Shown here: positions 1-8,063 of the stretch, piece by piece | Numbering within the stretch: position 1 is the first letter of the stretch | Layout: every line of letters starts with the position of its first letter | Origin: Oricola sp. | Lineage (GTDB): Bacteria; Pseudomonadota; Alphaproteobacteria; Rhizobiales; Rhizobiaceae | Length of the DNA: 64,000 bases | Direction of reading: 5' to 3' | Assembly (NCBI RefSeq): GCF_022763245.1 | Contig: NZ_JALEGV010000012.1 | Coordinates: 558,001-622,000 of the forward strand | Translations under genes and position numbers: made by a program | The notes under the pieces: generated by a model | Seen by the model: only the letters and a program-made list of their open reading frames with translations | Databases searched by the model: none | What the model was told of the DNA's origin: nothing

Positions 1-273
1 GGCGTCGAAACGGCCCGGCCGGCGCATCAACCCCTCGACCACACGCACAAGGTCGCCGCGCACCGTGCAGCACACGCAGCCATTGTTCATCTCGTAGATT
101 TCCTCGTCGGATTCCACGATCAGGTCGTTGTCGATGCCGATCTCGCCGAATTCGTTGACGATCACGGCATAGCGCTTGCCGTGGTCTTCGGTGAGGATAC
201 GGTTCAAGAGGGTGGTCTTGCCGGAGCCGAGATAGCCGGTCAGCACGGTGACGGGGATGGATTGTTCGCTCAT
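1..273 (-). CDS. CobW/COG0523-family GTPase, N-terminal part (cut by window edge)
   Basis: This is the first 91 codons of a minus-strand gene that runs off the left edge. The protein opens with a P-loop (GYLGSGKTT, residues 13-21) directly after a beta strand. It then carries the CxCC signature of this family (GCVCC, residues 65-69). Members are GTP-driven metal chaperones or insertases for zinc, cobalt or other metals. The subfamily cannot be decided because the C-terminal domain, where a His-rich tail would lie, is outside the window. The ATG at 271-273 starts exactly where family homology starts. The next gene is divergent and starts at 468. Confidence 0.93.
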   Translation of the reverse strand, partial: MSEQSIPVTVLTGYLGSGKTTLLNRILTEDHGKRYAVIVNEFGEIGIDNDLIVESDEEIYEMNNGCVCCTVRGDLVRVVEGLMRRPGRFDA

Positions 274-467
274 TGTGGCCTCGAAATGGGCTTGTCTGTC
301 TCCACCGCATATAGGCAATCGCCGCCCGCCCCGCCACAGGCGTTTGACGCAGAAGCGGCGGCCCTGCGCTGAAATACCGGTTGATCGTCCGATGGATCGG
401 TGCGAAATCGGACGCCACAAAAAACCGGCCGCGATCGTCGGCCGGAAAATCTCACGGGAGAAGCACG

Positions 468-839
468 ATGCCGCTTTATCATGTCCGCCTTGAAATGGCC
501 CGCGAACCGGGTTTCCCGGAGGGCAATCCGCGCCGTGGCTACGAACTCGTCCTGCCGCTCGGCGACGACATGAAGATCGACGCGGCGGAGTGGAAGAAGC
601 ATCCCGAGGCTTGCACGGTGGAACGCTTCTGGGACGGCGAGACGGCCGCACTCGGCTATCTGGAGCGCCACAAGAAGGGCATCTGGGTCTTCGACTACGA
701 TTTCGACGACGACGAAGACGAGGAAACCGGCTTCCGTCTCGGCGAGCACGCCTTCAACCGCGGCGAATACGTGTCCGTCTCCGGCCACGACGGCAAGATG
801 CACACCTTCACCGTCGTCAAGGCGACGCCGGCCGGCTGA
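468..839 (+). CDS. conserved uncharacterised protein, 123 aa
   Basis: A small acidic protein with no recognisable enzyme motif. The ATG at 468 is chosen over an upstream in-frame ATG at 381 because a GGGAGAAG ribosome binding site lies 6-12 bases ahead and the extra N-terminal residues are Arg/Lys-rich shadow sequence. The middle holds a run of Asp/Glu (about residues 79-89, FDDDEDEE) after a GIWVFDYD strand. Proteins with this '[11 protein letters not shown]' start are, from memory, common in Rhizobiales and unstudied. No signal peptide or membrane segment is visible. It stands alone between a divergent CobW gene and a convergent EthD gene. Confidence 0.8.
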   Translation: MPLYHVRLEMAREPGFPEGNPRRGYELVLPLGDDMKIDAAEWKKHPEACTVERFWDGETAALGYLERHKKGIWVFDYDFDDDEDEETGFRLGEHAFNRGEYVSVSGHDGKMHTFTVVKATPAG

Positions 840-873
840 GGCTGCTCGCAAAAATGCCTGACGCGGGTCCGCG

Positions 874-1185
874 TCAGGCGATCACCTCGCCGATCAGGAA
901 CTTCGGCGCAGTCGTCGTGAAATTGGCGAGGTCTTCGCCGAGCGGGCCGCTCTTCGCCAGGGCCGCCTTCATCGCCGCGTCGTCCGCGAAGATGAACGTC
1001 GCCACCGCGAAGAAATCCGGCGGCGCGTCCGGGCCGCCGCCCGCCAGCCCCTTCGTCACCACCATCGACTGGAGATGCGGGCCCATGGTCTCGTCGACCA
1101 GCTTCATGTGCTTGTCGGCATAATAGTCATAGTCGAACGTGGTGCCTTCCACGATCGGATAGATCACCTGTACCGATACTGCCAT
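874..1185 (-). CDS. EthD family protein
   Basis: A 103-residue dimeric alpha+beta barrel protein of the EthD family. It opens with a beta strand (VQVIYPI) followed by the family's YADKHMKLV segment (about residues 22-30), and the second half holds the FFAVATFIFADDAAM strand/helix unit. EthD proteins are small accessory or putative degradative proteins; EthD itself is needed for ETBE degradation by the EthB P450 system, but most relatives have no known role. A GGGAGGA ribosome binding site precedes the ATG. The gene sits downstream of the creatininase/8-oxoguanine deaminase operon, behind a terminator-like hairpin, and has its own candidate promoter. Confidence 0.9.
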   Translation of the reverse strand: MAVSVQVIYPIVEGTTFDYDYYADKHMKLVDETMGPHLQSMVVTKGLAGGGPDAPPDFFAVATFIFADDAAMKAALAKSGPLGEDLANFTTTAPKFLIGEVIA

Positions 1186-1197
1186 TCGTTCCTCCCG

Positions 1198-1223
1198 AAA
1201 AAAATCAGGGCGCGCGGCCCTGA
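1198..1223 (-). terminator. intrinsic terminator (stem TCAGGGC/GCCCTGA plus seven Us)
   Basis: On the minus strand a perfect 7-bp stem (1217-1223 with 1205-1211) with a 5-base loop is followed by seven T residues (1198-1204). It lies after the creatininase stop codon and just upstream of the ribosome binding site of the EthD gene, so it should end the deaminase/creatininase transcript. It also forms the very 5' end of any transcript started from the candidate EthD promoter. Confidence 0.75.
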
Positions 1224-1230
1224 CACCGGC

Positions 1231-1258
1231 AGGATAACCGCGGAACGGCGCCGGTCAA
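1231..1258 (-). promoter_or_regulatory. candidate sigma-70 promoter of the EthD gene
   Basis: Minus strand TTGACC (1253-1258) and TATCCT (1231-1236) are separated by 16 bases. The predicted start falls near 1224, immediately before the hairpin at 1205-1223. Confidence 0.4.
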
Positions 1259-1310
1259 TATTGGCGCGTGATTTTCTCACCATGTGGGAATTGCTGCGCG
1301 CGACTCGGGT

Positions 1311-2126
1311 TCAGCCGCCAAATCCCGGATGTTTCTCCACATCCTTCAAGAGCTGCAGCAAGCCGCTCACGGCGTGATCGAGGATCCGCTCGCCGATCTC
1401 GGCGGACGCGCCAGCGGCATTGCCGACCGCGCCGATCTCGGACAGGTCCTCCATCGTCCAGCCGAAGGCGTGCGGGCCGTAGGCGCGCAGATGCGCGTAA
1501 TCGCGGATGAAGTCGTCCTGGCGCGACGGGAAGTCGCCGGCCTTGTCCATCTCCACCAGGTCCGGGTGGATGGCCAGCATCACCGAGGTCTCGATCAGCC
1601 CGCCATGGATGTCGAGATGCTTTGCCTCCGGGCTCATCACGCCGTCCGGCAAGCCGAAGCGGCTCCAGCTCGTCGCCACCGCCAGCATGTCGAAGCGCGT
1701 GCGCAACTCGGTCGCCACGATCGTCATCAAGGGCGAATTGCCGCCATGGGCGTTCAGCATGACGAATTTCCGTATGCCGGAGCGGCGTGCCTGTTCGCCG
1801 ATCCCGATCCAGTGGCGGACGGCCTCGTTCCAGGTCAGCGTCTCGGTGCCTTCCACATGCATGTGTTCGGGCGAATAGCCGACCTCCTCCACCGGCAGGA
1901 ACACGACCGGCGCGGAATCCGGCAGCCGGGCGATCAGCCTCTCGACCACCGCCTCGGCGATCAGGCTGTCGGTCTCGAACGGCAGATGCGGCCCGTGCTG
2001 TTCGGTCGCGCCCAGCGGCAGCACCGCGATCCACTTTGCCGCGTCGGCGGGCGCGCGCTCCGGCAGCGTCGCCACGCGGCGGCGGATGCGTTTCGGCCTG
2101 GCCTGCCCGTTGTCCTTGCCGTCCAT
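1311..2126 (-). CDS. creatininase family amidohydrolase
   Basis: A 271-residue protein of the creatininase family, metal-dependent hydrolases that open cyclic or linear amides (creatinine, formamide intermediates, mycofactocin precursor peptide). The family signature LGATEQHGPHLP lies at residues 38-49 with the metal-binding Asp at 53. A second metal/active-site element NAHGGN is at 125-130. The start ATG overlaps the stop codon of the upstream 8-oxoguanine deaminase gene as TGATG, so the two are translationally coupled; a longer in-frame extension upstream is just the deaminase gene read in another frame. The exact substrate is unknown. Coupling to a purine deaminase suggests hydrolysis of a cyclic amide arising in purine or nitrogen-heterocycle catabolism (inference). 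Confidence 0.88.
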   Translation of the reverse strand: MDGKDNGQARPKRIRRRVATLPERAPADAAKWIAVLPLGATEQHGPHLPFETDSLIAEAVVERLIARLPDSAPVVFLPVEEVGYSPEHMHVEGTETLTWNEAVRHWIGIGEQARRSGIRKFVMLNAHGGNSPLMTIVATELRTRFDMLAVATSWSRFGLPDGVMSPEAKHLDIHGGLIETSVMLAIHPDLVEMDKAGDFPSRQDDFIRDYAHLRAYGPHAFGWTMEDLSEIGAVGNAAGASAEIGERILDHAVSGLLQLLKDVEKHPGFGG

Positions 2127-3472
2127 CACGCCTCGGCGAACAGTTTCGCCACCGCGCCGTGCTCGTGACGCAGCCTGTCGATGTCGATGTCCACCGGCAT
2201 GCCGTCCTCGACGGTCCACCGGCCCCTGATCATCACCCGGTCGGCGCGGTGGGCGCCGCACAGCACCAGCGCCGCCAGCGGATCATGCGCGCCGGAAAAG
2301 CGCAGTTCGTCGAGCGTGAACAGCGCGAAATCCGCCTGTTTGCCGACCGCGATCTCGCCGATGTCGTCGCGGCCGAGACAGGCCGCCGAGCCCGATGTCG
2401 CCCAGCGGAACACGTCGAAATGCGTCACGGTCGCATCGTAGCGGATGCGGTTCAGCATCAGCGCGTGGCGCGCGCCTTCCATCAGGTTGGAGCTGTCGTT
2501 GGACGCCGACCCGTCCACGCCCAGCCCCACCTTGACGCCCGCCGCCTCCAGGTCGCGTGTCCGGCAGAGGCCCGAGGCGAGAACCTGGTTGGAGGTCGGG
2601 CAATGGCTGACGCCGACGCCGGCCGCACCGAGCCGGGCGATCTCGCCGTCGTCGAAATGGATGCCATGCGCCAGCCAGGTCCTGTCGCCCAGCCAGCCGC
2701 AATCCTCCAGGTAATCGACCGGCCGGCAGCCGAACTTCTCGCGGCAGAAGGCGTCCTCGTCATGCGTCTCGGCCAGATGCGTGTGCAGCGCGCAGCCGCA
2801 TTTCGACGCCAGCGTCGCGGTGTCGCGCATCAATTCGCGCGTCACCGAGAAGGGCGAGCACGGCGCCAGCGCGACCTGCAGCATCGCGCCTTCCGAAGGG
2901 TCGTGATACTTCGCGATCACCCGCTCGCAGTCGGCGAGGATCGTGTCGTGGTCCTGCACGACGGAATCCGGCGGCAGCCCGCCATCCTTCTTCGACAGGT
3001 TCATCGAGCCGCGATTGAGCACCATGCGCATGCCGAGCGCCGTCGCCTCTTCCGCCTGGATGTCGAGCGCGTCCTCCAGCCCGGCGGGAAAGACGTAGTG
3101 ATGGTCCGACGAACAGGTGACGCCAGACATCATCAGTTCGACCAGCGCCAGCCGCGTCGCCAGCCGCAGGCCGTCGGGTCCGAGCCGCGCCCAGATCGGG
3201 TAGAGCGCCGTCAGCCAGTCGAACAGTTCCCGGTTGATCGCCGCCGGATGGGCGCGCGTCAGCGTCTGGTAGAAATGGTGATGCGTGTTGATGAGGCCGG
3301 GCAGGACCACGTGCCGCGACGCGTCGAAAACCGTGCACTGCGCCTGCGGCGTTCCGCCGGCCGGCACGAGTTCCGTGATGCGGCCGTCCGCGATCACCAC
3401 GCCCCCCGACGCACCGTCGGCGAGAATGGCGAGAGGGTTTTTCAGCCAGAGCGGTTTCACGGCCTCGGTCAT
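2126..3472 (-). CDS. 8-oxoguanine deaminase-type amidohydrolase
   Basis: A 448-residue amidohydrolase-superfamily enzyme of the 8-oxoguanine deaminase / hydroxy-s-triazine aminohydrolase group. The zinc-binding HxH is at 64-66 (THHHFYQT), HTHLAE at 230-235 supplies the next ligand, LAHG at 268-271 the following His, and GVDGSASND holds the catalytic Asp 320. YPIWARL (91-97) is typical of 8-oxoguanine deaminases, which convert 8-oxoguanine to urate; the same family includes AtzB/TrzN-like enzymes, so substrate assignment is by resemblance. Full family length, cytoplasmic. It heads an operon with the creatininase gene (TGATG overlap) and is divergent from a MarR regulator that may control it. 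Confidence 0.85.
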   Translation of the reverse strand: MTEAVKPLWLKNPLAILADGASGGVVIADGRITELVPAGGTPQAQCTVFDASRHVVLPGLINTHHHFYQTLTRAHPAAINRELFDWLTALYPIWARLGPDGLRLATRLALVELMMSGVTCSSDHHYVFPAGLEDALDIQAEEATALGMRMVLNRGSMNLSKKDGGLPPDSVVQDHDTILADCERVIAKYHDPSEGAMLQVALAPCSPFSVTRELMRDTATLASKCGCALHTHLAETHDEDAFCREKFGCRPVDYLEDCGWLGDRTWLAHGIHFDDGEIARLGAAGVGVSHCPTSNQVLASGLCRTRDLEAAGVKVGLGVDGSASNDSSNLMEGARHALMLNRIRYDATVTHFDVFRWATSGSAACLGRDDIGEIAVGKQADFALFTLDELRFSGAHDPLAALVLCGAHRADRVMIRGRWTVEDGMPVDIDIDRLRHEHGAVAKLFAEA

Positions 3473-3561
3473 CGGGTCGATCCTGTTAATCGAACCATCC
3501 TTAAAGCCTTTGCATTCCGATGCAAACGACCCTTGCGCGACCGGTCATCGCAGGCCGATTC

Positions 3562-3590
3562 TTGACCTCATTTCTTTCGTCGGCTTATTA
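3562..3590 (+). promoter_or_regulatory. candidate promoter giving a leaderless marR mRNA
   Basis: TTGACC (3562-3567) and TTATTA (3585-3590) are spaced by 17 bases. The predicted transcription start is 7-8 bases further on, which is the ATG at 3598 itself. No Shine-Dalgarno sequence is visible ahead of that ATG. Confidence 0.45.
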
Positions 3591-3597
3591 CTCTCCC

Positions 3598-4116
3598 ATG
3601 AATCGCTATTACATCGAGAAGGAGGCTGAAGAGGTCACCAAGCTTCTGGCCAGCCTCCAGAACGCCGCCCGCATCGGCCGCACACACATGGCGAAGCTCC
3701 TCCAGGCGACAGGGCTCTATGCCGGCCAGGAAAGCGTCATGGAATTGCTGTCCGCGCAGGACGGCCAGACGCTCGGTCAGCTCGCCACCGCGCTCGGCGT
3801 CAAGCCGCCCACCGTCACCAAGACCGTGACCCGCCTGGCCGAGCAGGGCTTCCTGGAGCGCCGCCCGTCGGAAACGGACGCCCGCCAGATCCATGTCTGG
3901 CTCACCGAAGATGGCCGCGCCGTGCTCGAACAAATGCAGAAGGCCGTGCGCGACGCCGAGATGCGCGCCCTCGACGGCGTCAAGAAGAAGGAACGCAAGC
4001 AGCTTGCCAAGATCCTCGCCAAGATCGAGGCCAATCTCGGCGAACCCGAGGTGAAGAAGCCGAAAAAGAAGCCCGCCGCCGGCAAGAAGAAGAAGACGAC
4101 CGAGACCAAGGCGTGA
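3598..4116 (+). CDS. MarR family transcriptional regulator with Lys-rich tail
   Basis: A 172-residue MarR-type regulator. The winged helix-turn-helix spans roughly residues 45-115 (LGQLATALGVKPPTVTKTV is the recognition helix region; RRPSETDARQIHVWLTEDGR is the wing). The C-terminal 30 residues are almost only Lys, Pro, Ala and Thr, an unusual basic tail likely to add nonspecific DNA affinity. ATG 3598 is chosen over an upstream in-frame ATG at 3520 because the extension does not resemble MarR proteins. It is divergent from the 8-oxoguanine deaminase operon and overlaps the following acetyltransferase gene (GTGA). The ligand is unknown. Confidence 0.88.
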   Translation: MNRYYIEKEAEEVTKLLASLQNAARIGRTHMAKLLQATGLYAGQESVMELLSAQDGQTLGQLATALGVKPPTVTKTVTRLAEQGFLERRPSETDARQIHVWLTEDGRAVLEQMQKAVRDAEMRALDGVKKKERKQLAKILAKIEANLGEPEVKKPKKKPAAGKKKKTTETKA

Positions 4117-4508
4117 GCGACGGTTATGCGCTTGCCGAGGGCCCGCCCTCGGCGGAGGACTTCGTCCGCCTTCGCGCGGTCGCGGGCCTCAGCCCCTTCA
4201 GCCTGGAAGCCGCCCGCATCGCCCTGCCGAACACGATCTTCGCCGTGCGCATCCTTCACGACGGAACCTGCATCGGCATGGGCCGCATCGTCGGCGACGG
4301 CGGCTGTTTCTTCCAGATCACCGACATCGCTGTCGATCCCGGCCACCGCAAGCGCGGCCTGGGCAAGCGCATCGTCGCCGCGCTGACCGACCATCTGCGC
4401 CGCAACGCACCGTCCGGCGCCTATGTCAGCCTGATCGCCGACGGCGAGGCGCGCAACCTATACGCGCAATTCGGGTTTCGGCCCACCGCCCCGCCTCCAT
4501 TGGCATGA
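4113..4508 (+). CDS. GNAT family N-acetyltransferase
   Basis: A 131-residue acetyltransferase of the Gcn5 superfamily. The acetyl-CoA pyrophosphate loop is visible as RKRGLGK (79-85), right after the beta strand ITDIAVDP, and the C-terminal half holds YVSLIADGEARNLYAQFGF, the typical alpha4-beta7 element. The GTG start overlaps the stop of the MarR gene by three bases (GTGA), so the two are co-translated. The acceptor substrate is unknown. The C-terminus is slightly short compared with relatives that end in a Met-Tyr motif. Confidence 0.85.
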   Translation: MSDGYALAEGPPSAEDFVRLRAVAGLSPFSLEAARIALPNTIFAVRILHDGTCIGMGRIVGDGGCFFQITDIAVDPGHRKRGLGKRIVAALTDHLRRNAPSGAYVSLIADGEARNLYAQFGFRPTAPPPLA

Positions 4509-4582
4509 GCCTGACCATCGATTAAGCCCTCCCGGCGCATGCGCGTCGTCGCCCGCCGGCCTTTGCCCTTGCGTCGCACGGA

Positions 4583-4608
4583 TTTTAAAGTAGTTTAAAT
4601 TCTTTAAA
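4583..4608. promoter_or_regulatory. candidate LacI operator with three phased TTTAAA units
   Basis: TTTAAA occurs at 4584, 4594 and 4603, about one helical turn apart. The block 4584-4608 is an imperfect palindrome in which 20 of 25 positions match its own reverse complement. It lies 26 bases ahead of the LacI-type gene, in a local A/T-rich patch. Part of it (4583-4599) matches a 17-base element upstream of the KDPG aldolase gene (15578-15594) at 13 of 17 positions. Confidence 0.45.
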
Positions 4609-4633
4609 AAACAAAAAGAAGAGGGGGACATCG

Positions 4634-5659
4634 GTGGCGCAGAAGATCAAGCTATCCACCATCGGCGAGGCGCTGGGCGTTTCGACGGCGACCGTGTCGC
4701 TGGCGTTGCGCGACAGTCCGCTGGTGGCGGAAGCGACGAAGGAGCGGATCAAGGCCCATGCGCGCCAGATCGGCTACATCTACAATCGCCGCGCCGCCAG
4801 TCTTCGCACCTCCAAGTCGGGCATCATCGGCGTCGTCGTCCACGACATCATGAACCCGTTCTACGGCGAGATCCTCAAGGCGATCGAGACCGAGCTCGAC
4901 CGCTCCCGCCACACTTTCCTGCTCTCCAACCACTACGACAATGTCGACAAGCAGCGCGATTTCCTCGACACGCTGATGCAGCTCGGCGCCGACGGCGTCA
5001 TCATGTCGCCCGCGATCGGCACGCCGATGGAGGATGTCGACCTCGTCTCGCGCAACGACCTGCCGGTCGTCCTGATCGCCCGCTCGATCCCGGAGGCGAG
5101 CCTGCCGGTGTTTCGCGGCGACGACGCCTTCGGCATCGGCCTTGCGACCCGCCATCTCATCTCGCTCGGCCACAAGCGCATCGCCATGATCGGCGGCACC
5201 GACGAGACGTCCACCGGCCGTGACCGCTATCGCGGCTATCTGCTCGCCATGCAGAAGGCGGAACTGCCGGCCAAGCCCGAATGGCGCATCCCCGGGCCGC
5301 GCACCAAGCAGGCCGGCTTCGAGGCGTCGGGCGAATTCCTCGCCCTGCCCGACAAGCCCACCGCCGCGGTCTGCTGGAACGACCTCGTCGCCATCGGCCT
5401 GATGAACGGCATCCGCCGCGCCGGCCTGATCCCCGGCATCGACATTTCGGTGACCGGCTATGACGACCTCGAGGAGGCCGCGATCGCGACGCCTGCCCTG
5501 ACCACCGTCTGGAACGGCCAGCCGGAAGTCGGCCGCCGCGCCGCCCGCGCGCTGCTCGACCGCATCGACGGCGTGCGCGACAATTCCGGCACGCTCGAAC
5601 TCATCCGCCCCGAACTGCACATCCGCCAATCGACCTCGCCGGTGAAGGAACGCGCCTGA
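4634..5659 (+). CDS. LacI family transcriptional regulator
   Basis: A 341-residue LacI/GalR repressor. The N-terminal helix-turn-helix (about residues 6-27, STIGEALGVSTATVSLALRD) is followed by the hinge, and a periplasmic-binding-protein-like sugar domain begins at GIIGVVVHDIMNPFY (about 63). GTG 4634 is used, with an AGAGGGGG ribosome binding site about 8 bases upstream. One base separates its stop from the downstream 2-hydroxyacid dehydrogenase, so the two form an operon, pointing to a sugar-acid or 2-oxo acid ligand (inference). The A/T-rich palindrome at 4583-4608 is a good site for autoregulation. Confidence 0.92.
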   Translation: MAQKIKLSTIGEALGVSTATVSLALRDSPLVAEATKERIKAHARQIGYIYNRRAASLRTSKSGIIGVVVHDIMNPFYGEILKAIETELDRSRHTFLLSNHYDNVDKQRDFLDTLMQLGADGVIMSPAIGTPMEDVDLVSRNDLPVVLIARSIPEASLPVFRGDDAFGIGLATRHLISLGHKRIAMIGGTDETSTGRDRYRGYLLAMQKAELPAKPEWRIPGPRTKQAGFEASGEFLALPDKPTAAVCWNDLVAIGLMNGIRRAGLIPGIDISVTGYDDLEEAAIATPALTTVWNGQPEVGRRAARALLDRIDGVRDNSGTLELIRPELHIRQSTSPVKERA

Positions 5660-5660
5660 G

Positions 5661-6647
5661 ATGCCGCAAGATCTGAAATCCGTCAGCGTGCTCATGCCCG
5701 CCAATTTCTACCCGCGCGCCTATGAGCGCATCGTCGACACGTTCGACGCCGTCCTCATGGACACGCCCGACCCGGCGTTGATTCCGGCCGACAAGCGCGA
5801 GCGCATCACCGGCATGGCGGCGCTGCTGGGCCCTCAGCACGTGCCGATCATCGACGCCCTGCCCGCGCTGCAGATCATCTCCAATTTCGGCGTCGGCTAT
5901 CATCCGGTGCCCTCGCTGCACGCCATCGAGAAGGGGATCTGCGTCACCCACACGCCGGACGTGCTCAACGAGGAAGTCGCCGACACGGCGCTCGCCGTTC
6001 TGCTCAACACGCTGCGCCGCTTCGACCGCGCCGGCGCCTGGGTGCGCGACGGCCGCTGGGCGAAGGACGGCAACTTCCCGGTCCCGCTCCTGTCGCTGCG
6101 CGGCCGCACCGTCGGCATCTTCGGCCTCGGTCGCATCGGCAAGGCCGTGGCGCGCCGCATCGAGGGCTTCGGCCTTCCGGTCCACTACCACAACCGCAAG
6201 CCGGCGCAGGATGTCGCCTATCCCTGGCACGCCTCGCTGAAGGAACTGGCAACCGCCGTCGACACGTTGATCTGCGTCGTGCCCGGCACCGAGGAGACCC
6301 GCCACGCCGTCAATGCCGAGGTGCTGGAAGCGCTCGGGCCGAACGGCGTCCTGGTCAATATCGGCCGCGGCACGGTGGTCGACGAACAGGCGCTGATCGC
6401 CGCCCTCCAATCCGGCACGATCGCGGCCGCCGGCCTCGACGTGTTCGAGAACGAGCCGAACGTCCCCGCCGAACTGATCGCCATGGAGAACACCTTCCTC
6501 ACCCCGCATATCGGCTCCGCCAGCGTCCCCACCCGCGCCGCCATGGGAGACCTCGTCGCCGACAATCTGGTCGCGTGGTTCGAAAAGGGCGAAGCCGTCA
6601 CGCCGGTGCCGGAGGCGCGCCACCTGACAAAGCACGGCGCAAACTGA
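5661..6647 (+). CDS. D-2-hydroxyacid dehydrogenase (glyoxylate/hydroxypyruvate reductase type)
   Basis: A 328-residue NAD(P)-dependent D-2-hydroxyacid dehydrogenase. The Rossmann GLGRIG motif is at 155-160; the catalytic Arg is in NIGRG (236), Glu in FENEP (265) and His in TPHIGS (283). NRKP after the second beta strand, with Asn-Arg rather than an acidic residue, favours NADPH. Such enzymes reduce glyoxylate, hydroxypyruvate or 2-ketogluconate. It follows the LacI regulator by one base. A missing member of the same operon is possible since no transporter is adjacent. Confidence 0.9.
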   Translation: MPQDLKSVSVLMPANFYPRAYERIVDTFDAVLMDTPDPALIPADKRERITGMAALLGPQHVPIIDALPALQIISNFGVGYHPVPSLHAIEKGICVTHTPDVLNEEVADTALAVLLNTLRRFDRAGAWVRDGRWAKDGNFPVPLLSLRGRTVGIFGLGRIGKAVARRIEGFGLPVHYHNRKPAQDVAYPWHASLKELATAVDTLICVVPGTEETRHAVNAEVLEALGPNGVLVNIGRGTVVDEQALIAALQSGTIAAAGLDVFENEPNVPAELIAMENTFLTPHIGSASVPTRAAMGDLVADNLVAWFEKGEAVTPVPEARHLTKHGAN

Positions 6648-7121
6648 AGCGGGCGGATGACCCGGACATGCCGGGAGAGATCGCGCACGTTCCGCCGCGA
6701 GTTGCCGCGCGTGTGAAAGGGGAGAGGTGGCGTACCGTTTACGTTCGCAGTGGCTGCCAGCGAACGGCAGTTATTTCGGTCTTTTTTCAATAGCTGACGC
6801 AAAGACGGACGCTGTTTGCATGATGAGTGGTGGCGATCCGATTGACTACGCTTTCCAGCTACAAAAGCAGTCGTCTTCAATAGACAGAAGCGACCACCCA
6901 GTAAGTTGCGACGAATGTATTGAATGGGCTCAAAACGATCATTCGGCGCGGAAGCCACGAACGACCGCCAAGAACCGGTCGCTGAACACTCAGCAGCAAT
7001 CGCCTGCCTCCCCGCTCCCCCACCGCATCTCCTCCGATATCGAAAATCTTCACGCTCCCGTTAGCCGTGCATTAACCATGGCCGCTCATACTCGCCGCAA
7101 CTTGCACGGGAGACACGGGCG
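6648..7121. other. 474-base stretch without a supportable gene
   Basis: Between the hydroxyacid dehydrogenase and the small secreted protein gene I see no coding region with family resemblance. Base composition drops visibly around 6770-6960 compared with the flanks, and open frames on both strands have unconvincing composition. An imperfect stem (CGTTCGC 6742-6748 with GCGAACG 6760-6766) followed by a T-rich stretch could be a weak terminator for the dehydrogenase operon. The rest may be a decayed gene. Confidence 0.5.
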
Positions 7122-7535
7122 ATGATGAAGTCTTACACCCACTGGATAAACGGAGCCGCCATACTGGGCGTCGCGGCGATGTTGACCGTTGGCTACGGCA
7201 TCGCCGAGCCGGGCATCGACAAGACGACCACCGCCTCCATCGACACGCTTCGCCAGGCCGACCGCTTCATGGTCGTCGATCATGCCCATAATCGCACCTG
7301 CATCGTCGCGCTGCACCGCGCCAAGGGCTATGACGTCCACCGCGTCGAGCCGGGCCATTGCAGCGGCATGCCGAAGGAACTGCTGACCGCCCGCGCCTGG
7401 CAGGACACCGAAACCGGCAAGGTTCGCATCACCGACCACACCGGCAAGGTGCTGATGCGGCTGTCGGCCAAGGACCAGTTCGGCTGGGACGTCGTCGAGC
7501 CGAAGGCGCTGTCGCTGTCCTTCGAGGCTTTCTGA
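7122..7535 (+). CDS. small secreted protein, possibly AprI/Inh-like
   Basis: A 137-residue protein with an N-terminal hydrophobic segment (about residues 9-27) consistent with a signal peptide or anchor. The mature part has two Cys residues (in RTCIVAL and PGHCSG) that could form a disulfide, then a strand-rich stretch (ARAWQDTETGKVRITDHTGKVLMRLS) that resembles the last strands of the AprI/Inh/Omp19 beta-barrel fold; this likeness is only by eye. Tandem ATGATG at 7122; either could serve. It is alone in the plus direction ahead of a conserved hypothetical gene. Confidence 0.72.
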   Translation: MMKSYTHWINGAAILGVAAMLTVGYGIAEPGIDKTTTASIDTLRQADRFMVVDHAHNRTCIVALHRAKGYDVHRVEPGHCSGMPKELLTARAWQDTETGKVRITDHTGKVLMRLSAKDQFGWDVVEPKALSLSFEAF

Positions 7536-7614
7536 GCGCCGGCGGGCGCCAGCCGCCCGCGCGCACGGCCCTCGGCGCGGGCACCGGCCAGGCCGACGTC
7601 GAGACGCACTGACG

Positions 7615-8037
7615 ATGTTGACGCGCGAAACCCTCTTCGAACCGCTGCTTGAGGCTCATCCCGGCTTTCGGCCCCGATGGGAGACGTTCCGCGCGGAATG
7701 GGCCGACCACCCGAAGGGTCTGCCCTGCTACCTGCTTATGGGCGATCTCGTCGCGGAATGCTCCGCGCTGATGCGGCAAGGCCGCGAAACCGAGCTCACC
7801 GCCATCTTCGCCGTCGTCGAACGCTGGATCCTGGAAGGCGACCGCTACGTGCATGACGCGGCGATCGTCGGCTTTCTGGAGGATCTGCAGAACACCAACC
7901 TGCACGACGGCACGACGCCCGACCAGTTCGTGCCGTTCCTGAAGCCGGAGTCCTTGCGCTTCTGGCACAAGGTCGAGCGTTTCTGGACCGCGCGCGAACC
8001 GATCGTCGACGATCGGAAATCACCCTCGAAGGATTGA
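7615..8037 (+). CDS. conserved uncharacterised protein (DUF7674-like)
   Basis: A 140-residue cytoplasmic helical protein. The order RPRWETFRAEW, LPCYLLMGDLVAEC, FAVVERWILEGDRYVHDAAIVGFLEDLQN and TPDQFVPFLKPESLRFWHKVERFW matches a widespread uncharacterised family that I recall as DUF7674; relatives are often seen near immunity-type proteins. There is no catalytic motif I can name. The gene ends 26 bases before the convergent GMC oxidoreductase stop codon. Confidence 0.78.
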   Translation: MLTRETLFEPLLEAHPGFRPRWETFRAEWADHPKGLPCYLLMGDLVAECSALMRQGRETELTAIFAVVERWILEGDRYVHDAAIVGFLEDLQNTNLHDGTTPDQFVPFLKPESLRFWHKVERFWTAREPIVDDRKSPSKD

Positions 8038-8063
8038 TCGCGCCACCCGCGCGGCCGCGTCGG

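Noticed and set aside
6727-7125. A 132-codon plus-strand frame in the low-GC gap
   Set aside because: No ribosome binding site, no family resemblance, unlikely composition, and it runs into the start of the secreted protein gene.
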